Shown: piece after piece, positions 1-10,660 of the stretch
How positions within the stretch are numbered: position 1 is the first letter of the stretch
Layout of the letters: the number at the start of each line of letters is the position of its first letter
From: Anastrepha obliqua
Taxonomy: Eukaryota; Arthropoda; Insecta; Diptera; Tephritidae
Length of the DNA: 64,000 nucleotides
Assembly (NCBI RefSeq): GCF_027943255.1
Contig: NC_072893.1
Span: 133,113,784 to 133,177,783, forward strand
Reading direction: 5' to 3'
Notes under the pieces: generated by a model
Seen by the model: the letters and a program-made list of their open reading frames with translations, nothing else
What the model was told of the DNA's origin: nothing
Database searches by the model: none
Translations under genes and position numbers: made by a program

Positions 1-510
1 AAACAAGTAATGAGGCCAAATGAGAGCTCAGTCACGCATTGAACCACTCATGTACATGAACGCACGCACGCACACACGCACGAGTGTAAAGTGCAGCGAC
101 AGGCTTATCTACTTAACGGCTATTTGCTTGATTGTAGAGCAGCGGAGTTCTGGAAAAAATATCAAAAACCCAAAAAATTAGTCTTCTACTATGAATATTT
201 GCTACTCAGAAAGCAAATAATGAATCATACAAAAATGTATAAACAAATTTGGATAATAAATAGGAGTAATAAATAAAGTAATGTTGAAGGTGACTTTGCA
301 TGGACCCTTTCATAGATATTATACATAATTAGAAGCAAGAATTAAATGTTGTGAGAAAACTGGTTACAGTTGCTTAGGGGGCGCATATACAAATGAAAGC
401 TCATATCGAAGTGTCGCGGTGTGGTAAAAAGTTATATTAATAAAATATATAAAACATTGGCGTACGTCCTGATATTGGTACACAAAAATTCGCCTTTGAA
501 CGTTTATGTG
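1..510. other. Non-coding stretch with ACGC repeat
   Basis: No coding signal is visible. An ACGC/ACAC simple repeat lies at about 59-83. The rest is AT-rich sequence without a family I recognise. Confidence 0.6.
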
Positions 511-770
511 GAGGATATGTCGAAATGAAGCCAAAAAATCCAAAAAAAGTGTTTTTTGGATCAGCTGCCAAAAAACACGACCTGTAAAAAAATGTATGCT
601 GAGAGTATCTCGAAATAAAATATAAAAAAAAAAATTGTTGAGCTGCCCGTACAAAAACGCACCACCTATTAAAAAATTTACGCGGAAAGTATCTCGAACA
701 AAAAAAAACCTGATAAAAGAGTAGCACTTAACAAAATGTATCACGAAACAAAAAAAATTTTCGAACTAAA
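511..770. repeat. Degenerate tandem repeat, about 84-90 bp unit
   Basis: Three diverged units start at about 511, 601 and 685 with the related strings gaggatatgtcgaa, gagagtatctcgaa and gaaagtatctcgaa. Each is followed by A-rich sequence. Units one and two also share a 'agctgcc' block followed by an A-rich 'acgacc/gcacc' block. Similarity was judged by eye and is weak outside these anchors. Confidence 0.45.
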
Positions 771-800
771 ACTCGCAATCACGGAGCTTTTAACAACAGT

Positions 801-812
801 ATGCTTATATAA
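801..812 (+). repeat. Left target-site duplication of SINE copy 1
   Basis: The 12-mer atgcttatataa sits directly before the SINE head and is repeated exactly at 1144-1155, directly after the AT tail. This marks both edges of the insertion. Confidence 0.8.
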
Positions 813-1143
813 TTGGCGGCCGCCGTAGCCGAATGGGTTGGTGCGTGACTACCATTCGGAATTCACAGAGAGAACATAGGTTCGAATCTCGGTGAAACAC
901 CAAAAACATTTTTCTAATAGCGGTCGCCCCTCGGCAGGCAATGGCAAACCTCCGAGTGTATTTCTCCCATGAAAAAGCTCCTGATAAAAAATATCTGCCG
1001 TTAGGAGTCGACTTGAAACTGTAGGCCCCTCCATTTGTGGAACAACGCGTCTTGATGTTGTTCCACAAAATAAATAAGAGGAGGAGATCGGCCAAATACT
1101 CAAAAAGAGTATACCCGCCAATTATACATATATGTATATATAT
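813..1143 (+). mobile_element. tRNA-derived SINE, copy 1
   Basis: The head carries an A box (tagccgaatggg, 826-837, a full match to the pol III TRGYNNANNNGG pattern) and a B box (ggttcgaatctc, 879-890). They are 53 nt apart, the long spacing seen in class II tRNAs (Ser/Leu type). A body of about 200 bp shared by all copies follows. The 3' part has the block tcggccaa, a perfect 6-bp hairpin (ATACTC 1096-1101, loop AAAAA, GAGTAT 1107-1112), the block cgccaatta and an AT-rich tail. A 12-bp target duplication flanks it. It makes no protein; open frames through it are incidental. SINEs of this kind are transcribed by pol III and mobilised by a LINE reverse transcriptase. Confidence 0.88.
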
Positions 1144-1155
1144 ATGCTTATATAA
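1144..1155 (+). repeat. Right target-site duplication of SINE copy 1
   Basis: Exact repeat of the 12 bases at 801-812, lying just after the AT-rich SINE tail. Confidence 0.8.
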
Positions 1156-4100
1156 TAACAATATGCTTGCCACTGTGGGAAGCTTCAAAGTAGAGTCTTG
1201 ATTTATTAGTTGCCCTCTTCCGTCAGTCTCGTTGGCATACAGAAGATGCCAACGCCCTCCCTCTAATATCTGCATTCTAGTAGTTGGCATACGTTACATT
1301 TCGCTTTCAATTCTTTTTAAGTTCATTCTTGCACTTTTTTGTTTTTGTTTTGGAAAAGGGAATCTAAGCAATTTGTTCGTTTATAACGTCCATGTGTGTA
1401 CTCTCTACAGCTCCATTTACGTTCTAAGCATGTGAAAAGCTATAGAGCTGTATAATCTTACCAGTCATAAACTTGTAAGTCTCATATTTCCACGCCCAAG
1501 CAGTGGGACTTCCAAGCAATCCAGTACCTGACACTTTCCTAGCTTTTGGTTGTTCTTCGAAATGTCGGGTTTCACTCTGAGATTATTTATCAGTCTCCAA
1601 TTTTCATGATTCTTTTTTTCTTTTAAATTGTAATTTCAATGACTTTGCTGCAGTTTATCACCTCTGTTGGTAACGGGTGTAAAATAAGGATGCATGAAAT
1701 TTCGTAAAGCTACTCCAGCATCTGTGACTTCTAAGATAAGCAGAAGCGGCTAGAATTCGTAGAAGCTATGAACGACGAATAAGCAGTATGCCAAGCTTTG
1801 TTGTACAGAGTGGCAAAGAATTAATCACCCTATTGGAAGATTTATAATTTATAAAAATTACGTAGATACTGAAGCATGGCTCAGTAAAACTGCGAGCGAG
1901 GCGAACGATACGCCGAATTTGATTCGTTTATTTTAGATAATGAGAATGAGTGAATTTTAGGCTAAGAGGGTAGCAACACTTCCAAATTCTATTGACGCTA
2001 CATATTTTTTTTACTGAAGGGAATGATGTTTAAATTTTTCTATCCGGAATTTTCACTAGCCATGATTTGTTCAACAAAGCGGTGGGATAAAAAAGTACTC
2101 CAAGGAAAGATTCACAAAAATCGCCGAAATTTCTTCACACAAGAAGTAAACTTAAGCACTTCAGCACTTTTGATCCTCCAGTGCCACTATTTTCAAACTG
2201 CATGTCTGTAAGCCCTAATTATTTTAAATGGAAATACAAATTGTTGAAAAACATCCCAAGCAATATTCTATTTTTATTTATCTTTCAACTAAACTTAATA
2301 AAAAACATATAAAATATTTTATCGGCCGCAGACATTTTCTAGTGAAAGAGTGAAAAATGAGACACACGTTTCCTAGTTGAAAATATTATTGTAACTAAGA
2401 TGCACAATGGTCTTTCTCATATCAATAGCCTTATTCAAAACTCATTTATTTAAAAATTATGTTGGCAAAAGTTCGATCGAATCAACTACTGGAAAAGTTT
2501 CCCTTCGACAATATGCAGCTGGAAAAACAGTACCCGTGAGCCAGTACGTTTTTTTATGCCCTCCACATTAACGCATGAGCCCCTTCTGCAGCACCCTGTG
2601 AAAAGTTGCATGCATTCAATCCAAATTACTCCGCCAAGGAAGTTGCATTAGTGTCTGATTTAAACGTTTTCGCTGGCTCCTCTTATCATTAGCATTCATC
2701 GGGGGTCATTTTTCACTCTTCTGCCCTGGAGATTATTCCTCCTGTAACGAAATGTTCCTTTTTTCATCTCACATTTGCTGCGCGTGTTCATTTTTTAGCA
2801 AAAAAGCATCTGAGCAAAGCAAACTGCTGTATTGGCATTTTGCGTGGGAAACGTGTAATTGAAAAAGACGCACATAAGAAACAGCTGAGTACCTCTACGA
2901 CATACTATTAATTATTCCGTTCCCAATGTCATACCACTAAATATTTTCACGTTCAAATCTTTTTAACCCCAATCAGCTTGGGAAAATAAAATTGGTTTGC
3001 AAAACCTTTCAAAAGTAACTTTGTTGCTCCTTAAATGGATTTAAAATGAGGCCTACGCACCGAGCCTACTCTCGTGTTAAAAACGGGCCTCAAAAATTAC
3101 AATTATACCTACATATGTATGTACTTTTCTATCATTGTTGAGGATTTAAAATTTTTCATTTCCAAATGCGCCACAAATCAAAAAAAATTTCTCAAATCTG
3201 CTTTGCACAAAAAATCATAGCTACGAATTCTAGTTTACTCTGTCTACTCAGCACTGAAATAAATATTCGTAGACTTTGCAATTCCCCGCTTATCTCCATT
3301 CAATGTAATGTAAGGTATCAGGAGAAGAAGCAGCAGCAGCAACATAGCAACAGGCTTTTACAACAAGATCTATGCAAATATTTGCCCAACTCATATTTCT
3401 GCCAAAACAAATGGCGAGCGTGTGTTATAAATTCACATACACACACACATGCATACTCAATGATACAAATGTATGTGGGTAATATACACATATTTTGCAA
3501 CTTTATTCAGCACTTAATGCAAATGGAGCAAGCAAGGAAATGGGGTTTTCGCCTATTCTCAGTAGCAGCTGCTTGAAGTGGCGCAGAATCGTGTGGCAGC
3601 AAACTCATAGTTATCTGCTTGTATGTGAAATTATGTAACCACAATGCAAATACTATTCAAACATGAAAAGTAATTCACTCCAATTAGAAGCGGCATTGCC
3701 CAGCAACCGACCAACTAGCCGATCAATCGGACTTGAATTTGAAAAAAGAAATGAAGCAACTCATTACTTTTCCATTTTATAAGCAAAAATATGCTTCTAT
3801 AAACTCACTTGTGTGTTTGTATTCGTTGACGGCACACATACATACATGGGCATAAATACACACTCTTTTTTGCACTTAATATAGAAATTTGTTTAGTTGC
3901 ATTTTACGCATTTGAAAGAATTTATAGTATCGCAGTTCGTCATCAACCTGCAGCTCCCCTCTGTCGCCCGCCGGGCACGCTGCGCTCATTCCATTCCATT
4001 TTCAATGTTATTTTTTCCACTACTACTGTCGTTGTTATTGCTTTCGAGTGGCTTTATGCACTTTTCATAAACAGCCAGCGAAAAAAATATAAAACCATAA

Positions 4101-5840
4101 TATTTAGATAGGTTTTGACTACTTATTTATTAACTTTTTATTTTAAATAATTTTTTTTATAATATAAAAATGAAGTTCATTCCATAATAAATACATTTTA
4201 ATCCAAGTTTCAAACTTTGTTTAAAAATTAAAAAAACAAAAATATAAATTGATGACGTTGTTATATGTAGAAAATGGCAACCACCGTCAAGGAAAAAAGT
4301 ATAAAAAATTAAATGAATTTCCCTGCAACCTCAAACTTGTTTTTCGTTATGCTAAAATTGAATGGACTATTGAACTGCGTACCCAAATTTTTTAATTCAG
4401 ATTAAACATTTTAAGATTTTATTGAAAACTATACAATTTAAAATGTTGCCTAAAGTCTTACATTTTGAAACTGCTCAGAATGTTGAGATGCTTTGGGGAT
4501 GCATTTTTTTCGCGGACTGTACATACATACATACATACATACACATATTTTATACTTCTATGTCATAGTTGTATGCGCTTGTTTGTTTTTGTAACTCAGT
4601 TGCATATACTGTTGAATTTAACACGCCAGACATATTGCATTTATTTATTTTTATTGGAAAATAATTAAACAACGGCGTGTGAGAATTTACGATCCAAAAG
4701 AGAGAAATAAGTGGCAAATAGTATAATGAAGCGCCGTTTTGCTATTGGCTTGTTGTTTCTGCCCCAATTATTAGCTTTTGCTGCCTATACTTAACAATAA
4801 CTACAATAAAAAAAATAAAATAAAAAAAGCAAACAAACCCGCATCTGCTCTTCAATTTCCACACCATGAATTTTGTTTTAAGTGGCTCTCACACTGTCAG
4901 CAATACTTTAACAAGTAATATTTTTTGCAAACATAGAAGTATGCATATGTATGTGTTTTTTTGTTAGTTTATGCACTGCTATGCTGGTGTGTTGGTCAAT
5001 TATTCAGCCAGTCGAGCAGTCCCGCACCGAGGCGGGTGCTGCCTTCTGGGAAAATATTTGCATTGTATGTTGACGCAACTGCAAACACTTAGAAGAGCAC
5101 ACGATTTTTCTCATTTTTATGCGCGATTCAGTTGAAATGCACTCCATTTGCTTTTGCATATTTATTCATTATATAATACAAACACATAATCACAATGCAT
5201 AAGGAGATTATTGAAACATACTCGCGGTGAAGTAGGGTGATGTTAAAATTTAATTCGGTGTTCACGAAATACCGCCAAAACTTAAATACTTGAAAGTGCA
5301 ATGGTTGTATCATATAAATGAAAGAGAATATACAACTTCTGCGCCACTAGCTTTTTTTAAATAAAATTTTTTTTCCGATTTTCTCGGAGGTTAGTGTTTT
5401 CGCTGTTTAACGAATAATTCCAAAAATAAAATGTGTGAATATATAATGACTGTTCTATATAGAGGAAAACAGACATAAAATGTCTGCAACTTTTTGTTGT
5501 TGTTTTTTTGTGTCGGGACAACTTGGAAGTGCAGCACTCAGACATTAATTAAGTCCATTGTACTAAACTTGGATTCCCTTTAATTTTCTTTAAGTCTACC
5601 CGATCTCCAAAGAAATCTGAGTAGATCTTGTGGTGCCAAGGAGTCAAGGTGGTCACTTCTTAGCACATCAGTGCCAGTTTCCAAATATTAAACTTTTAAA
5701 ATGCGTAATGACAACATCGAATATTACTTACTTTTACACCTTGTTTCTTCTTATTATCTTGGTGATTAATAAACATAACAAAAAATTTTCAACATTTCTT
5801 ATATTAAAAATTAAATTAAAAAGTATTAATATTATTCAAA
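1156..5840. other. Non-coding AT-rich DNA
   Basis: I see no credible gene, RNA gene or complete transposon. Short frames here are isolated and have no recognisable motif. The stretch holds scattered CATA/ACAT repeats, the longest at about 4520-4546, and an A/T-run region at about 4130-4260. Confidence 0.55.
4520..4546 (+). repeat. CATA microsatellite
   Basis: A run of about six CATA units, one of many short CATA/ACAT tracts across the window. Confidence 0.85.
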
Positions 5841-5900
5841 ACTTGTCTGGACAAAATTAAAGCACCCCCCATTAAGAGCGAAAATAATTGTTTTTATTCT

Positions 5901-6865
5901 TCAGTATTTTGTACTAAACCCATTATTTTTGATAACTTCAGAACATCTTGTTAGCATAGAAGATATTAGGTTACTAATAATTTCCGGAGAAATGTTGTAC
6001 CAGGCTTCTTTAACCGCTTCAAACAGGGCTTCCTTTGTACTGCAATTTTCCCTATTAATTTTCGAATTTACATTATCTCCCACAAATTCTCAATGGGATT
6101 GAGATCGGGAGATTGAGTGGCCAGTCTAAGACCTCTATAGCATTTTGCTGTAACCACGTTTTACAGTGCCTAGAGGTATGCTTCGGATCATTATCCTGCT
6201 GGAACCTCCATCTCAGTGGCATTTCCTCCCCAGCGTGTGGTAGCATTACATCTTTAAGGATGTTTGTGTGCATGAAACGGCCTATAATTCCCTCTATTCG
6301 ATGAATAGGCCCGATACCCTGGCCAGAGAAACAACCCCAGACCAAAATGTTCCCCCCACCATACTTGCTAGTTCCGATACAATACTTCGGATTTAGTCGC
6401 TGTTGCTTTGGCCTTCTTACTCGCCTTATTCAATCTGAATGTTTCAAATTATATTTGGATCCATCAGAGAATAATACAGTTTTCCATTTTTGAACTGTCC
6501 AATTAATATGCAATTTCGCAAACTCGAGTCTCGCTTTTTTGTTTTTGGCGGAAATAAATGGCTTTCTAGCAGGTCGTCGACTGAAAAGTCCGGTCTCCAC
6601 TGCTCGTCTTCTGATCGTTCTAGAACTTACCGGCAAACCTAAATCAATTTTTATTTGTTCAGAAGAGACTGTGGGATCACTCTGAGTTTTTCTTTTAATC
6701 GTGGAGTCGTCTTGTCGTGTAGTCTTTCGTGGCCTTCCTTCACTATGGATTGCAGAAATAGAACCCGTTTGAATATTTCTCACTAATTTTGTGTCGCGAT
6801 AAACCACTTTGCTAATCACTTATTATTTTATTTTTAAATTCATTTGAATACGCATTTCTGGCCAT
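5901..6865 (-). pseudogene. Tc1-like transposase pseudogene
   Basis: Transposases of this family bind the terminal repeats with an N-terminal paired-like helix-turn-helix and cut with a D,D,E triad. The frame begins at ATG 6865 (MARNAYSNEF...), chosen because it precedes the helix-turn-helix-like stretch ending QSGLSRHKIS. A TAG interrupts it at 6814-6812. A frameshift leads into the central part, with GRPRKTTRQDD, then FSDGSKYN (first catalytic D kept; the next residue, usually E, is G). A second break occurs near 6350-6430. The next segment has MVWGCFSGQGIGPIHRIEG and QQDNDPKHTS (second D). The third motif, PIENLW with the catalytic E, is still present in the DNA near 6085-6110 but is out of frame because of a 1-nt loss. 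At about 320 codons the length is near the usual 340. It cannot make an active enzyme. Confidence 0.82.
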
Positions 6866-7025
6866 ATTTGCTGATTTCCCGTATGAAATGTTTTGTCCTA
6901 CTAAATCCGCACGTGTTTTGCACAAATTATTCTAACGAACTTTGACTCAGCTTTAAATACCGTTAGGAAGAGAAATTAACTTAAAAACAACAAAACAAAG
7001 CCGTAGTTAAGAAAAAAAAATGTGA

Positions 7026-7050
7026 GGTGCTTTAGTTTTGACCATTCAGT
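7026..7050 (-). repeat. Internal copy of the Tc1-like terminal motif
   Basis: ggtgctttagttttg at 7026 repeats the start of the outer right terminus (7224-7239), in the same orientation and about 200 bp inward. A shorter copy, ggtgctttagtt, recurs outside the element at 7343-7354. Confidence 0.65.
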
Positions 7051-7250
7051 TTTTAGATAATATGAACATTTCAATTTTTTTTTTCAGTATAACCAAAACG
7101 CTGTATATTTGGTATTATATTTTATAAATATTTAAGTAACAAGGAAACACATGACATATGTATATGCCATATTTCAAGATGTTTGATTGAGAGATTTAGC
7201 ATTATTTGAAATGCCATTAGGGGGGTGCTTTAGTTTTGGCCAATACTGTA

Positions 7251-9360
7251 TATAGAGAAAAATTAACACAAAATTAGTTTTACAAAAATTAAAGGAAAAA
7301 ATGTTAATCTTTCTTAACAATTTTTTGAAACTTACAAAAATTGGTGCTTTAGTTGTTAAAGAAACATCTTCATGGTTTTCTTATCATTTTTCAAATGATG
7401 AATGACTACAAATGTTAAATATGAGCTTCTCAAAGCTAAAAAAATAATTAAATTTTGTTGAACAAATTTTTAGTACGAAGAATGGAAACATCTACAAATT
7501 CTGCTTGAATATATTTTTGTGCATCATTGCTCTTCAATTTATTTCAATTCAAACCACCTCAATCTTGCAAAAATGGCTTGTGGGCATAACATTTAATTAA
7601 AATAAATTACTGCAGATCTTCTTCCATGTGCGCTCACTTCAATTTTAACATTCACTGAGCTACTTCTGCTACGTTGCTTCGATGTGTCATTGCGCGCGTT
7701 GCTTGCATCAATTTTCGTAATTTTTGTTTGGTTTTAAAATCGTTTCAAATATTTCTGTGCCAAATTTTAGTCATCAATTTATGCCTTTGTGTATCAATAA
7801 AATATCGATTTGCATATAAAAATTTCAATTATAGTTGCCAAAAATTAGTGGAATTTAATCAGCAGTCAGCCATTCAAGTTTAATCATAATAAACGAGGGT
7901 GCAGAATTCCAAAATTGAATAAAATAATGCAAATGTATACTTTTTACGATAATAAGTCAACTTTTTAACACAATTTTTTTTTTTTTTTCAAAAATTTCTA
8001 CAAAAAATGTTTGTGCGTATGCAATGCCCAGTCTGTGCCCGATGAGATACTCGTATTTGTCTGAGACAGACAGACGCCGCAGCTTAAAACCCGCAACCAA
8101 TCAACCAAAGAAAGGCTTCACTGACCGTTGAGTTAAATTCCCAGCCGGTTTCAGTCAAAGCAGCCGACTGGTCTAAACACAAATTTATGCCCGCAGAGCA
8201 ACACACCAGTCGCTGGACCAGCAATTTGGCTGCCTTTTGGGTATTTTGTATAATTTTTTTGTGACAATTCGTTTTAAAACCGCCAAAATAAGAGTGGAAA
8301 ATATTTATCCAAAACACACACACACGCGCACAAAGCACAGCAATAATTTACTATTTATAACATAGCACTCATATGCTTGTGCTCTTTCGACTATAACTGC
8401 CATGCAATGAGTGGAAGCGTATGGGTAATTATGCTAATACACAAGCTGGTTGAGCAGTAGGTATATACTTGCATATGGTCATACGTACATACAGACGTCT
8501 CTGCGTACATTTGTGCGCGCATTGGAGGTCAGTCGGACATGTAAATAAGTCGGCGAATTGATATTGTACGATCTTTTATTAAAAGTACGCTTTGGTTTTT
8601 CTTCGATATTTTTATATTTTTTGGTTGATTTTTTCCTTCTTCAATTCATTATTCAGTTAGTTATTTGATAGCTGCCAACTGTTAAATCTTTATCTGTTTG
8701 TTTTAAGATTGGGTACTAGCATTTTTAATGATCTGTCATTGCTTGTCGTTGATTTAATGCTCCATTACTCGTAAAGCATTAACCTTGACAATTTTTATGT
8801 TTGCTTTTCATACACCATCGAGTGGCAATTGAGCGTGCAACATGGCGATTTTATTTCCTAACTTCTGCTCTAATCGCACATTAACACCCCAGCTATTGGG
8901 GAATGTAGGTAGGGATCCGGTGTTGCTTCAAAGAATTTTATTTCTGATATTATGAGGCTGTTGCATATTTTTATGGTCCTTCGATATATTTGAGTAGATC
9001 AAACAAGGTGTCCTTCATTCTGCATACGCACTGCTTGCAACGCAGCTTAACTAAAAATTGCTTCAAAGCCAGACAAGGCCGACTGATTTTTGACTGACAG
9101 TTGACAGTCTACAGTACTGAGAATTGTAATTTAATTAATTTGTTTTTTACTTCAATTCCTGGCCAAGTAGAGTTATTGGTTTTTCCTAACTGATTATCTG
9201 CCCAATTCACTGATTTGATTCTTAATGGCATGGATTTACATATTGAATGATAGAAGTATTAAGAAAATATTTGAATATTAAAAAATATGAAGACTTTACA
9301 CGTTTTCTCATACTTACATCCAGTAAAGTAAGTATTACTAACCAAAGAAAAATATTACGA
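7251..9360. other. Non-coding AT-rich DNA
   Basis: Apart from the short extra copy of the Tc1-like terminal motif at 7343-7354 and a small CA/GC repeat near 8314-8332, I see nothing assignable. No open frame here has recognisable protein motifs. Confidence 0.55.
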
Positions 9361-9790
9361 GAGTCGTTTGAAAAGTCCGTGCAAAGTCAGAGAGAGGGCA
9401 CTACTGGCACGTATTGAGGTTGCATTTAGTTAGTCGCATCTCTTGGAAAAACACACACCAAGTTTCACACAGGTGGCGGTATTTCTTTGTGCTTGGCATT
9501 GCTTTGAATCGAGGAAGTCGAATGATTTAAAAAAACTCTTTCCAACACAACAGCGCACCTGCTCACGCCTCAGCAGTTGCAGTCGCAAAATTAATAGAAA
9601 AAGGGTTCAAACTCGTTTCACATCCTCCCTATTCTTCAGACCTGGCTCCCTTGGATTCTTTGGATTACTATTTGCTCCCCAACTTGAAAAAATGGCTGAC
9701 TGGGAAAATATTTTATTCAAACCAGGACATGTTTGTTGATGCAATGAATGAATGTTAGACTTGGACAAATCTTGTTATTCTTAAATGTAA
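9361..9790 (+). mobile_element. Internally deleted mariner remnant
   Basis: The 5' end (cgtttgaaaagtccgtgc and the following bases) resembles a mariner terminal repeat and leader. From 9549 the frame reads NSAPAHASAVAVAKLIEKG, then SHPPYSPDLAP and DYYLLPNLKKWLTGK, ending at TAG 9756-9758. This is the C-terminal catalytic half of a mariner transposase. The family normally has a catalytic Asp at the HDNA motif; here it reads HNSA, so that Asp is gone, and three extra residues (LDS) sit before the last DYY. The N-terminal and central parts are deleted. I could not find the right terminal repeat, so the right edge is approximate. Confidence 0.72.
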
Positions 9791-10650
9791 GCAAATCCTA
9801 TGACTGTAACGCCAAAAACTGAATTAAATCGGACCACAAATATGATTATTTCAAATATCTCGACCACAGTGCCACCTGGCGGCCGCAAATAGATTTAGTA
9901 ATCATCTCTGGGATACCTGCAGCAATACACCAGCATTTCAACGCAATACACGCTAGGGGAGTGCACACCGAACAGGCAAACAAACATTATTTTTTTATAT
10001 TAGTAGAAGCCGAGTGTAGCTACTCCACACTTTTAATATAATGTAGCTTGAAAATTTTTTATAAAAATATTTTTTTTGACTCTGAAATTATTAAAAGACT
10101 TTTTATATAATTTAATTATACGTTAACAAAATTTAAATGTTTGCCATTATAAAAGTTGTTGAAATGCTGTTTTGCTAGCCGTTTAAATGATGACCCAAAA
10201 CACGCCACAACATTTTACTACAGCATTTCCTAATTTTTGTTTTGTTTTTTTTTTTATATATTTCTTGTCCACTTCACAGCTACTCTTTCAATCGAATACG
10301 GCGAGTTTTAGCATTGCATTGCCCATTTTAATATTCATATTCATTACTTTGGACTTTGTTTAATAATAGCGCGGAGAACTTAATGGCCACCATTAAATGT
10401 TTGTTGTGCCAATTCTACATATAAACGAGCGCATAAACACATTTTTACATACAGATGTATCTATAAATTTTATAAATGTGAGAGTGAAGCGTGTTGTTAT
10501 GTCTGTAACTACGTGTGATCGTATGATCGCTTGAGAGCTCCAAGAGAGCTCCAACTGCCAAGCAGTCAGTCGTTCAGTGTTTGTATATAATTTGCCACTT
10601 TTGACACACTGACATTTGCCACATGTAGTTCTACACACACACATGCACAT
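9791..10650. other. Non-coding DNA before the R1-clade LINE
   Basis: AT-rich sequence with several long A or T runs. I see no gene. The string gaagccgagtgtag at about 10006-10020 resembles, in inverted orientation, a string near 24385-24400, a hint of an unrecognised repeat. Confidence 0.45.
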
Positions 10651-10660
10651 ACACAAGCTT
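10651..10660 (+). repeat. Probable left target-site duplication of the R1-clade LINE
   Basis: acacaagctt is repeated exactly at 13004-13013, directly after the A-rich tail. Ten bases is within the usual range for LINEs, but chance is not excluded. Confidence 0.6.

Larger units (their letters stand above)
5841..7249 (-). mobile_element. Tc1-like DNA transposon, decayed
   Basis: The left terminal repeat (about 5841-5870) and right terminal repeat (about 7217-7249) are inverted copies sharing aaagcacccccc and flanking bases. The right end finishes with ...atactgt next to a TA. Inside the right end a second copy of the terminal motif (ggtgctttagttttg...cattcagt) lies at 7026-7050 in the same orientation as the outer one, about 200 bp inward. 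This recalls the repeated subterminal sites of IR/DR-type Tc1 elements, although I see no matching inner copy on the left, where only about 60 bp separate the coding end from the terminus. The left TA target base pair is not clear, so that edge is approximate. Confidence 0.8.

Noticed and set aside
826..890. tRNA gene with A and B boxes
   Set aside because: The head has pol III boxes but no full acceptor pairing, and it is repeated six times with a common 200-bp body and tail. It is a SINE head, not a tRNA gene.
849..1290. Minus-strand protein frames over SINE copies (also near 29439, 49669, 56107)
   Set aside because: The frames are similar only because they translate the same SINE body on one strand or the other. 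No copy shows codon conservation.
9443..9739. A 98-residue plus-strand protein
   Set aside because: The mariner motifs (NSAPAH, SHPPYSPDLAP, DYY) are in another frame over the same bases, so this frame is a shadow.
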